64,000 nucleotides of DNA. It comes from Ischnura elegans. Its lineage: Eukaryota > Arthropoda > Insecta > Odonata > Coenagrionidae. The DNA is taken from assembly GCF_921293095.1 (NCBI RefSeq), contig NC_060253.1:75987992-76051991 (forward strand). Direction: 5' to 3'. Under the pieces are notes generated by a model. The model made no database searches. It was not told the DNA's origin and was given only the letters and a program-made list of their open reading frames with translations. The translations under genes were made by a program, and so were the position numbers. This document shows positions 48,001 to 60,000 of the stretch, in pieces; the first letter of the stretch is position 1, and each line of letters starts with the position of its first letter.

Positions 48001-51000
48001 TTTCAATGCAGTACTATTGGAAATTAGATGGTTAAAAAGTTTATTGTTTTTAGCATATTTTGTCTCCATGTGTAATATTACTACTTATTTCTTTTCAAGG
48101 GAAAAATGGTGCTTTCCTTGGCAAAGGAACCCTCTGCACGTCTCCTGAAGCATGTTGTGCGTTGTTATTTGCGACTCTCGGATAATCCTAGGTAAGTAAT
48201 ATCTAATATGCTCCTTTAAATAAAATAATGTTTTTCCAAGTTCTTTATCTTATGTTAATATTTTTATTAGGGATGTTACCTTTGAATAGTATAATCTAGG
48301 GATGAGTCGATTCCACTTTTTTTCGATTCCGATTCCAATTTCGATTCCTTCAAATCGATTCCCGATTCTCGATTCCGATTCCATCGATTCTTGTACATTC
48401 TAACTGGTGGGATTTTGATTTATCTGTAGCATCGCTGTCATTAAAATTTAAGAATTGAATGGAATAAAATAACTAGGGATGGACAGATCCAGGATTTTTG
48501 GAGCGAGATCTTTCGAATCGGATATTTTCGAATCCAAATGCATTTTCAAATTCCTGCCATTAAACAAAGTCATTATTCGTTTATTGTGGGTACATACAAT
48601 CAATGGAATGCTTCTTAGATTTTCATTCACATTCTAATATTTTTATAACTTAAAAATTATTTTATGGGCTTTCAAGTTGTTTTTTAAAAACATCTTCACA
48701 TACTCAGGGCCTAAACTGTTACGCTTGGGTTTGGAAATGAAAATAGAAAAAATCTTAGGATGAACCACTGACCAGTGGCGTAGCGAGAGGAATATAAATA
48801 TAAAAAACACAATTACTTTCCTTCATAAAAGGAAACAAAATATTTAAAAATCATGAATTTACAAAAATGAAAAAAATGACTCTTTGAAAAATGAAGTTTT
48901 TCTATTATGAAGGGCGTTAAAATTAGTTTGAAACCCTCTCCTTTGTACCCTGTTGTTTAAAAATTTTCCCCTGGTTTTGGATCCCCCCTTAACAAAATTC
49001 CTGGGTACCCCCCTGCCATCGACTGAATTCCAATTTTCCTCATGCACGTTTCCCCCGAATTTTACTTTCTCATCACTTACGGACTTGTGTTTCATCCGAA
49101 AATGCTTTAGTATGGTGAGGTCATTGGTTCTCCTTATCTCAGGGGAAATGTTTACACGCAATACATTTTTATCGGCGTATCATTAAATTGAATTGCAACT
49201 GTGCAATTAGCAACACAATTAACTGTATTTAAAACGGCATTAACGTCATGTGTGACGAGGTGCTCAACCGCTTAGCATGAGGAAGAAGTGGGCAGCAGAA
49301 GCACGTAAAGGAGAGGTGGAGGGGTGGCGTAGCCAGGAATTTCGTTCGGGGGGGATTCAAAACCAGGGGGGAAATTTAAAAAAAAAACCGGGCGCTAAAT
49401 AATGGGTTTTAAACTAATTTTAACACTTTTTATAATCGAAAAACTTAATTTGCTAAAGAAAAATTTTGTAAATTCCTGATTTTTCAATAATTTGTTTTCT
49501 TTTGTGAAGGACAATACAGTGCAACCTCGATATAACGACACCCCACGGTGCACTAATAAACACTCGCTATAGCGAATTGTCGCTTTACCGGATGTGGAGC
49601 AAATAATAGCCAATATACCTGTTGCGAACAGATATACAGGAACAGGAGTGGTGCTGCGACAGATAAACATCTATCCGATAAACGTAAGCATAAATCCAGA
49701 TGAAAGGCGATGTTTTTTTGCATCACTAAATTTCCTTACACAAATAACGACTAACTATTCAAACAATTTATAAGCGCCGCACTGAATAAAAATCATGCAA
49801 AGCATTGTTTTGTCAATCATTATATTTATCGAACGACAGTTTACCACATAAATTTGAGACTGAGCACTCCATTAACTTCATTTTTAACAGATCGCTAGCA
49901 GTTACAGAGGTTAAGGAGTCTTGATGAAAGTTTTCCGGCGGTGAAACCCTCGCTATGGCGAGAGCCAACGCCGAAAGGGTCTCGTAAAAACGAATTTTTT
50001 AACACGCTTATTATAGGGTCAATTGACGGTGCATCGGCTATCTCTCGTTATAGCGGGGGTGTCGCTATAGCCCGTACTCGCTTTAACGAGGTTCCACTGT
50101 AACTGTGTTTTTATATTTCGGGGGGTGAGGTCCGGACCATCCCCATGGCTACGCCACTGGGAAGGAGCACGTGAAGGAGAGGTGGAGAGGAAGGAGCCCG
50201 CTCCCTCCGTATTTCAAACAACAAGGCATCAAATGAGGGAGTCGGACGAAGAAATCAGATCTTACTTCAGTGACGTCGTTGCCTTCAAAGCGAAGCCGGG
50301 CACGCTACGTGATATATGTAGTTGGCGTTTCCAATCCGTCTCTAGTTGTTTGAGGGGTTAATGCTGCGCTTGTTTCTTTGAAAATTATGCTGTTTGGACA
50401 ATCAGTAAAGTGTAATTGTAGAATTGTAGATAGAAAACTGAGTGGCAATCAATTAGAGCTGAAAAATAAACAGAAATATCGTCAGGAATGCGTCTCGTTT
50501 GGTCTAATTCTTTTTTAAATCCCGTGCATATCATCTAATTGTCGAGGCTATCAAGATATCTTCGGGCCCAAAAAGTCACTCTTCTAGCATCTGTCGTCTA
50601 GAAACAGAGAATTGAAGCAGGTAGGCCAAAAAAGGTCAGTTGGTGAGGCGAGTTAGGGATGAAACACGCTTCAATTGTTTTCATGTGATTTGATATTTTC
50701 CTTAGAAGACAATGATTTTTGGTCCGTGTGATTTCGGATACAAAAAAAAACAACAGAGGCACGGGCTGGTGGACGGCCGAAGGTGGTTTTCTGAAATCTG
50801 CGACGTAGTTACTTTTGACGTGGTTATTATCCTACGGCGCTGAAATTCCTCCGATGATTGTTCAATCTCTTGGGAAGAGTCACACTATGTGCCAGTCGTA
50901 TTTTGCCTTTTTTATTTTCTGGCTGAAAATCCTAGCCACGGCTGAAATTCTTCTCGCAACCTCTGCGAGAGCTTTCAAACAAAATGGTTCATGAGTAGGA

Positions 51001-54000
51001 CAAGAATCGCATGCGACGACGCATTCGAAGAGAGAATCGGAACTCTTTCCACCCTGATGGGGCGTTGCATTCACTGAATCTATTATTTAAAATTTCGGAT
51101 CCAGATCCGATGTCTTCCGCGACTTTGGATCCGATGTATCCGATGAAGGGCAATATCCGCGGATATTTGGATCCGAGGTATCCGATCCGACCATCCCTAA
51201 AAATAACAATAGCCGCGGTGGCTACATTCTCGTTTGGCCGCGGTGGCTAAACAAGAATGTAGCATTCATTGCGTCCATACACACTAGAGCAGCCTGGCGG
51301 GTGCGCGGTGGCGGCCGAACGCAACCTGTCGAGTCCGCCCGGAGGCCGCGGCGGCTTATGCCAAGCAAGTATCAACTTCCTCAAGGGTTGCATTGATGAC
51401 ACTGGGCTATACAAACGCGAATATGTCTAATTTTTTTATTATTGACGCAGACGCGTGTTAGTCTAAAAAAGTTACGTATACAAAAAAACCCGCTCTCAGC
51501 GCGTATTTATAAGAAACTTTTTTCACAGGAAAACTCGCTCTCTGCACGTTTTTATTATCAGCAGACTTCAAATATCATTCGAAAATTAAAAAATATATAT
51601 TTCGATCTATTATACTTTAAAATTGGTGGTCGAGATGAATTCTCCGAATGTGATTCATAATCGCAATACTTTGATTTGCCGTGACCAGCGGCTAATAAAA
51701 GAACGGAAAGCGCATGCATTGCTTCCCGATCCCGAGGTTTCCAATTTTTTTTTCTCTTAGAGTTGCTCATGATCACGCGCCATTTCAGGGTTCGTCGGTT
51801 TGTCGCTCTTGCCGACTTTTTCATGTTTCCGAGGCCGCTTAGGTATGTTAGTCGCAGCACCCGCGTGACGGGCGTATCCTCCGCGCGGGCAAGGCTGACA
51901 CCGCGGCCGCTTAGATGTGTGGCAGCCTTTGTGCCCCAAACTTATAGTCTATGCTCAAAACATTTATCTTCCTGGAATCGATGGAATCGGAATCGACTTT
52001 AGGCGATCGATTCTCGATTCCGATTCCGTGCCCGAGAATCGGTGGAATCGAGAATCGACATTTGGAATCGACTCATCCCTAGTATAATCAAATACCTCAA
52101 ATAATGAGCTTTTTACACTATTCAATATTCAATGACTCAAATTTATCAATTATTTGAATTTCGAATGCACAGCACATATTGTCCTTGATTCTAATTAAAT
52201 CCGTTGGCTATGGTTGGGTCTTACATGAAAGTTTCCACTCTAGGTTAGTTAAATTCTTTAATACTACTTCTAAAAATACCTATCACTAAATTAATCATAA
52301 AGACATATGTATAATGCTGATGATTCTACGAGAACAACATTAAGATGAATGCATGTGTACTTTCAAATGTACGCGACATTGGCTTTTCCTTTTACGGCAC
52401 CCTGTTGCATAGCAAAATTTATGTTTTACAAATTCTAATTTTAAAGTATTTGTCAATTCTTAATTTCATTTAAGGTTTGCAATAAATGCAGTGAAGCATA
52501 ATTTATAATATACAGGCATCCCCCGAGTTACGTAAGAGATGCGTTCCGGCAGACTGCGTAAGTCGAAATTTACGTAAGTCGAACCTTTGCGTTAGTGCTT
52601 CAGAGATTGCGATCGGCGAGGTGAAATTCTCAGCGGAGAAATGCGCGGTAATTTCTCGGTGAAGTTTCATTCAGTTCACTGCGATATTCATTAACTCTAC
52701 CGCGTATTCTTACGTTAATAGATACAAAATTGGTAAACATTAATATAGTCTGAGAGTTGAATCTCGAGCATTGCCAATCAAAATGCGTAATATTATTCCC
52801 AGAGTTGACCGATCGCGTGGATTCGGGAAAGTACGGTATCTCAACGCTACATTACTTAACTGAATACAAATTTGATTCATTATGTTATACTGCGATCCAA
52901 GGGCCCAAAGAATGCATCGTCTACCTACCTATAATCATTATATCTTCTGCCTTTTATATATTACGTTGATCGATGAATCTGGTGGTTTCACTGTCACAGT
53001 TAATACACGTAGGAGTGTCTAGAATTACGAGCAAATAACACACAAAAAATACCAGTAAATTACTTTATTCTTAGATACATTCACACGCACATACACTCAA
53101 TCTTTCACGCATGGAAACATACTTTCATTCTCTCATATCTCAATAAAAAACTTGAAAATATCATCATTTGAATATATGCATCGCTGGAAACATCGAAGAG
53201 TATTTCCAAAGCACGAAGCTAATTAAAAGTGAGCTTTTATTCAGCCAACTCCGTCATTAACGTGCAACAAAGTTGGTGGGGAAAAGCTTTTAATGACGCA
53301 ATATTCATTTACAGTTGCACACAAAATGAGAGAAAGAGAAAATGCAGCTTAATAAAATTTTCCGCCAGAAACATGTAAACAATTGCGCAATTAATATCGT
53401 GTGTCAACTTTTTCTTAACTTTTTCGCGGCGTTAATTGCTAACACTCAAAATTTCAATGCCGTTACGTGGGTACTAAACAATTCTTTTCCACCATAAAGA
53501 TTTCTGCTTGAACTTCATTTTCTTTTAATTCCACAGATGGAAATGTCCAAACTTAAGGATACAATTTTTAAATAGTTGAAAGTCGCAGTTCGGGTGTGCA
53601 TGCTGTATAACAAGTTGTATCGTATAGGAATGAGCGCAACCAAATCCATCGCTAGAACTGCAAATTTTCACGTTGATTGCTGACTTGGGATTTATAAGCG
53701 ATTTTTCTACAGAAATTGATGAAAATTCCTTCGAGGAATGACAAAAATGGGTCACATTGTTATTTTTAGTGCGTAAAAAACTCGATAACTATTCGATATT
53801 TTTTCTACCATAGGTTGTACGAGCGAATATCTACTTCTTCGCGCTCTCATTCGAAAATTAACGTAATCATTTGAAATACGGATATCGCTTACGTAAGTAC
53901 GGATTTACGTAAGTCGAGACATACGTAACTCGGGGGATGCCTGTATGCTTATAATATGTGAATATAACTTTCAAGATGTGTATAGTAAAAAACAAAAGAA

Positions 54001-57000
54001 TAACAGTTCTCGCCAGGTGCGCAAGTTTGATGTAATCGTGGATGACAGCACAGACATAATTCAGGAGAGGTATTGAAGTAGAATGACTTGCAAAGTGTTC
54101 AGCATTCTTTATTTTTTTTTGCCGTTTGTATTTCAAACTGGTGGAAAAATGCATTTTCAGTATTCAGTAATGCAGTATTCAATATTTGAGTGAATTTTCG
54201 GGAAAAAATTAGTTATTCGTATTCGATATTCATATTTGAGAAAAAAGCTATTCGACCCATCTCTAATTTTCATGAATGGGCCTTGGAAAAGACAGGGTAA
54301 GGCCTCGGGTACGATACGAGCGGCACGTGAGCGGCAGGGGTGGCTACAATACAAGCGGCAATTTTCTAACCGCTCAGGTTTCTCACCTTTTCTAACTTCA
54401 GTCTTCCTTTGTTTGGCCGTATTTTCACTACTTTGATGTTTCTCTGCTCACATTTTCAACTACACTGAAGGATGAATCTACTGAGCGGTGAGTGGCAGTG
54501 GAAAAGAAATCGGTCTGGACTTCGAACCATGAGTGGCACTGGGCGGCGCCGCTCAAACATATCGCACCCACCCTCAATGGATTTACACGCAACTAAATGA
54601 GGACCGATATCAGAGCGGCGCCGCTCGTATCGTACCCGGGGCCTAAGGCAGGGGACGAGAATGTGGTGCAATGATAACTGGAGAAATAAACAGCTTGTTT
54701 GATTCAGAGTCCTTTTGAAATTTGCTTCCTCAGGTGGTTTGATAATACAACTGGTAGCGTTGTCGACAAGAAATGAGGACACTAGGATTCAAATTCTGGT
54801 CATGTTAGATTTCATTTTTTGGTGTTAATACATAAATGGATCTGCAATACTTGTATATGACTCTTTCCAGGTAGTTTTTAGCTTATTTACCTTGGAGTGA
54901 TAAGCTTTTTCCACTTACGCAAGTTTAAATGGTTGAAACGTAGATCTTCACTAACTCCTGTATGCATTCATTTATTTTGATTTTTTTTTGGATGTGAAAG
55001 AGATGTAGTTGATCAATTACCAGAATCATGGAAAAGCAGTTTATTGTCAATTACATTCTTACCTAAAAGTTGGGGAATGGAATCATCTTTTATGAGGACA
55101 TTACATTTTTCCTCAAAAATGCCTTGGTGATGAGATAATTGATTATTTTTGCCCGGATTGATAGATTTGATTGACAGATTTGTGGCAGTTGTAGTTTGTA
55201 ATGGTGGTTTTGCTACCACTTTCAAAAGTTTACTCATTTAAGTGGAAAACAAAACCTAAGTATCCGTTGCGTTGTCCATAAAAATGCATAACTGAGCAGA
55301 GTAAGATACAGTGGATGTGCGGTTTATGGAGTACAGCAATTTGCGAGAATCATATTTTAGCGAGTGATAGTCTTTGTAGTGGCAGACGGCCTATGTGTTA
55401 CATGTAAAATAAATCGGATTTAGTGAGGTCAAAAAGTTCCTTCCACAGTTAATGCTCGGTATTATGGCAGATATTTCTCGAGGGCAATGCACTACTGAGC
55501 AAGCATTAATTATTGTTTTGTATTATCTGTTTATTAAACTAAAAATACAAGATGTGTGTCATATCTACAACGCATAAAGCCAATTATGCTCAAGCATTTA
55601 TGTGATTTACGGCCTTGAGTATGCTCTGTGAGCTCCCATTTTAGGTTCTTCTTTTGTTAGGCTCAGTTATCAGTGGGAAGGAAATGGGAGGAAGATGACA
55701 GTGGGAGTTATTTCCCCCCCATCCCCCTTGGTTGGTTTCGTCACTATAATAATATTATAGGATAGGCTAAGTGTTAGAACTTACTTGTGTTGAAACCCCC
55801 TCCATATTTTTCCGCTATAAGTATGGAAGTTGAAAGTGCAATATTGTCATAGTTAAATTGGCACCCTTACATTGAATTTCCACTAATGGAAAGCTAGAGA
55901 AACGTTACCTGCCGTTGTATGCTATCCGGCGATGTATATTTTGATATTTCAAATATGCATAGGAATGTAGTTCGATCAAGACATTGTCAGCTATTGCCAT
56001 GTAGTAAAATCACAATTATTACCAAGATGGTAAAACAACAATCAACCTTAGCTTAGCAAGCGAGGACTCAGCACCGCCGAGTAATCAACTATAAAACAAA
56101 TTTGTAAAAGCCGAGTTACTCTGTTGATAGTAGAAATCCTCTTCTTAGCAAGCATCAGCAAAACTTTGACGCACTTCTGTGCAATCCCTTAAATTTCTTT
56201 AAACAAATGGCTTAATTTAGATGTGGGTTACCCTCAAGGGCTATGTACTATGAGAGTGCATGACTCCTGTGTCAAAAATAATATTTTGCTCCGAATTTTG
56301 CGACACAGCATATGCTTTTTCACTAATCCATTCCCACGAGGTGCTTTTATCGTAGGTATGGAAACAGCCCAGGGATTTGGAGAACTGAAGATTTTTGAAC
56401 CACCAAAACAAAGGGTTGTTCCTTTGAGTCCTTGAAGGTCATCGTCCCTTACGGTTTCCTTCTTCACGGGAGCATTCTGTTTACATGTATTGTGGGCGTT
56501 TCCCTTTCTTACCTGGCAACCTTACCCCCTACCCCGGAATAGGCCCTTCTGCCTGTCATGTCTGATGTATTCGCAAAATTATCCAAAAACTTCCGCCGCA
56601 TACCAAACATATTGATTCAGACTCGTTGCACTGTTTTTACAGTTTTATTCTGCATTAAAAAATGCAAGAAAAGTAATAAAATCGCCGAAACACCGTAACT
56701 TGGGTAATTAATATATTATAAAATTGTACATCTGCCATTTATTTCTTTAAATGTGTTGTTACTCAACTACAGTAGAACCGCATTAAAGCGTATACGGGCT
56801 AATCAATCCAATCCTATTCCTATATGAGTGTTGACTATGGGTTTATTGACTCTTATTTACTCCACCTCCGGTAAAACGACAACTCGCCGTAGCGAGAGTT
56901 TATTTGAGCACCGTGGGGTCTTGTTTTATCGAGGTTGCACTGTAGATTGTGCCTGATAATGACTCTTTGGATGATTAACTTCGTTAAATACCGCAGAAAC

Positions 57001-60000
57001 AAAAGAAAAACTGTAAATATGGACGATTCTGAGACTTTGGTGGGTTAATTCAACACCTTCAGATACAATGAGTGCTCAGTTTAGCAAGTAATTTCCTATG
57101 GATTATGAACAGTCATTAAACTGGGCTTCTACTGTAGTTTGAGTGATATACTTCCATAAAAAATGTGGAAATATTTGAATTTTTGTTTACCCTTTGGTGG
57201 AACCTCTATCTATCATTACTGCTAGAGATGGGTCGGTTCCGGTACCCGGTTCTTGGTTCTCACAGTTCTTGGCTTGTAGAACCAATATTGAGAACCGATT
57301 GCATAATGTCGGTTCTTTGGAACAGGCCCGGAACGGTCACTAGGATTTGAATTTGGCTCCCCAAAGTGGAAATGGTCTAGATTGTATTCAACACCAAAAA
57401 GTGAAAAAAATATTTAAAAAATGCATATATTACTTTGCGATTGCATGGTGTCCACGTTTTTTTAAATTGAGAGTTGCTCGCTAACACACACACTTGCGTC
57501 GGTTTGTCGCTCTTGCCAGCATAGTAACATAACCGTAGCCTTTCAAACGAGCTGGCTTTTCGCCAGCTGCCTTCCACGGTATGGTGCCATTCCTTCAACT
57601 TACCATAGGTCTCCGTGGATGTCTTCAAACGAGTCGAATCATGTCATTGACAGCACGGCACCCATTTCAGTCCGGCCTGGCGATGCGTAAAGGCAAATGG
57701 CGTGAAATACGGACAATGCTACATTGAGACTGCTTTCAGTCGAAACGACTTTTCACCCACCGCCATTCACATGAAATTCAGATGGCTTACAGACGAGACA
57801 ACTCTCTCTCTGCAACGCCGTGTGCTGTGCTGTGAACGGTGGGCGGCAATAAATCATTTAGTCTGAAAGCGGTCTTGCTATTAAATCATGTGCATATGCA
57901 GTAATTCTTCAACATACGAGCTAGATGCTTTCTGAGAGCTTGTTCTTTAGTTGACAAACCTATGTAAGGCATCGAGAAGTGTGGTTATTCTGCAGAATGC
58001 AGCACTGCATTACAATTTTGCATTAACTCATAGCCGCTCGGTTTATCTAGGGTGTCGCTGTACCAGTGTGTTGCACAATCTGTTGTTGATGTTATGAGAA
58101 CTGTGACTGTGAAGCATGTGAATAAGTTGTCTATGTAAGTAACAAGTTAAGCAGAATACAGAATGTATTTTGAGCTGACTCACAAGTTACTACAAATTCC
58201 GGATTCATTCGGATTTGGAAATTCCGGAACAACGGATTCCGAAAAGGTAGATCACGTGAAACACAGCTCATGCTCTTTCTTCAAGATGTTCTCAAATCTT
58301 GGGAATCAAAAAGACAAGTTGATGCATTATTTCCAGATTTTAAGATAGCTTTCGACACAGTACCTCAAAATAAACTTTTTACAAATTACAGTCCTGTGGA
58401 TTAAACGAAACAGTGGTAAACGGGATACATGACTTTCTAAATGATCGTAAACAAAATATAATTATTGACGGAATCAGCTCTGATGTAGTCAAAGTGACAT
58501 GAGGTGTTCCACAAGGAAGCATAATCGGTCCACTTTTGTTCATTATATACAGTAATGATCTCTGCTCCCGAATTAGCAGTAAAATATGTTTATTTGCTGA
58601 CAACGCTGTCTTATATTGTGAAATTAGTGATCACTCTATGAAATTCTATCATTGGATTTAAACAACGTTTATTTGTGGAGCCAAGAATGGGGACTCAAAA
58701 TTAATCTGAGCAAATGCATGTCGGTACATTTTTTGCTTAGTTTGTACCTATCCTATCTTTCTAGGTAAGATTTGTGCTTACCCCAGACTGGGCCACTCTC
58801 CCCTCTTTTCCTTCCTCATCCCCTATCATCTGTCTCAGTTCAAACCTGTGCTAATGCAGTGACAAATTGATAATTTTTACCCTCCAAAATGACTCACTTA
58901 AAGCAAGAAATTCAACTTCTCACAATCACTCTGTGATTTAAGGGGGCATCCATCGATTACGAGAGGTGATTTTGGCAATTTTTGGACCCTAACTCCTCTC
59001 TTATTGAGATAACGAGAGATTTGGCTCTACCTTCTCCTCCCACTCCCTTTAATCTCACGTGAGATTGTTCAAAATATGTATTTATTGGTGTATGTTAATC
59101 ATTTTTTCTTTGCATTGCATTGGAGAATCGATTTGACCCCTGGCCCCCCCTAACGCCTTATGTAATTAATCCTTTATGGTCCAAGAGACATATATGCTCC
59201 AAATTTTTTAAATTCTCTCAAAATTAAATGAGTTGTATGATTGTAAGAATTGGTTGTATAGAAGAATAAGCTTTGACTTCTAGTTTTAAATTCTTTTTGT
59301 GATATCCTTTAGATATTGTAGTTCCCACATTGTTAAGAATGGTCACTAAAAATGCTGTTTTCGAAGCGGAAATTTGATAGTTTATAACAAATCAATGAGA
59401 AGGTCAATTATTACGGGACTTTTGTGTATCCTGTATGTGTACCTAGCTTGTAGAATAAGTATTAGTCCCCTCAAAAATTGGTTATGGGTGTGGCTAAAAA
59501 ATGTGTCAGGCTTATCGATTTTCCCCGGAGTGTCCAGATATCGAGATAAGAGTTATCAGGGTTCTAATGTTGATCATATGACTCTTCTAAAATGCTTAAA
59601 ACTAAAAACTCACTACTATTAAAATTCCCGTATAAAATCCCCGGTTTGGGCCCCCCCAATATTATTTATAAGTCAGCACCCCTGTCCCTGTGCACCATAA
59701 GGGAGCTAGCATTGGTATTATTTCTCGTCCCAGACTATACCTCGGGAACTATTAGAGACATCGCTTTCATATTAATGTTTTTGGAATCTACGCATTAATA
59801 TTAGCCTAAAATCATATTTTGTTCTGCAATCAAATGGCTGCAATCGTTATGGACATGAAAGGGTTAATGGATGCCCCCTGACCTGTAGGTTGATTTTGGT
59901 AGCTTAGCCTTGACTTGGCTTCAGGCTTGTCTAGTCCCATATTCTGAAATGAGCCAGTTCATTTCCCTTGGACACTTAGCACTTGAGGATATTTATTTCG

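Larger units (their letters stand above)
48474..51199. mobile_element. Inner hAT element (level 3 of the nest)
   Basis: The ends are TAGGGATGGACAGATCC and, inverted, TAGGGATGGTCGGATCG. AAAATAAC flanks both sides exactly (48466-48473 and 51200-51207). Subterminal sequence repeats ggatccgat words near the right end. Inside lie a CAGTGGCG-type element, the pogo-like MITE copy 2 and the dispersed repeat shared with 1790-2636. No transposase is seen. Confidence 0.88.
48297..52081. mobile_element. Middle hAT element (level 2 of the nest)
   Basis: The ends are TAGGGATGAGTCGATTCC and GGAATCGACTCATCCCTA, exact inverses. GTATAATC flanks both sides without mismatch (48289-48296 and 52082-52089). Subterminal regions are runs of gattcc/ggaatc words. 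The right part contains a GC-rich stretch (51.28-51.36 and 51.82-51.92 kb). No transposase is recognised. It belongs to the same TIR family as the hAT at 12576-17512. Confidence 0.92.
48268..54265. mobile_element. Outer hAT element (level 1 of the nest)
   Basis: The left end is TAGGGATGTTACCTTTGAAT at 48268. The right end is ATTCGACCCATCTCTA, ending at 54265. Flanking octamers are ATTTTTAT (48260-48267) and ATTTTCAT (54266-54273), seven of eight identical. The subterminal regions carry tattcaatattc words. With later insertions removed, the element itself is only about 780 bp, so it was a non-autonomous hAT. It starts 77 bp after CNOT9 exon 4. Confidence 0.68.

Noticed and set aside
48772-50160. 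Element spanning from the ccagtggcgtagc at 48772 to 50160
   Set aside because: The flanks do not match, and the copy starting at 49322 pairs better with the right end.
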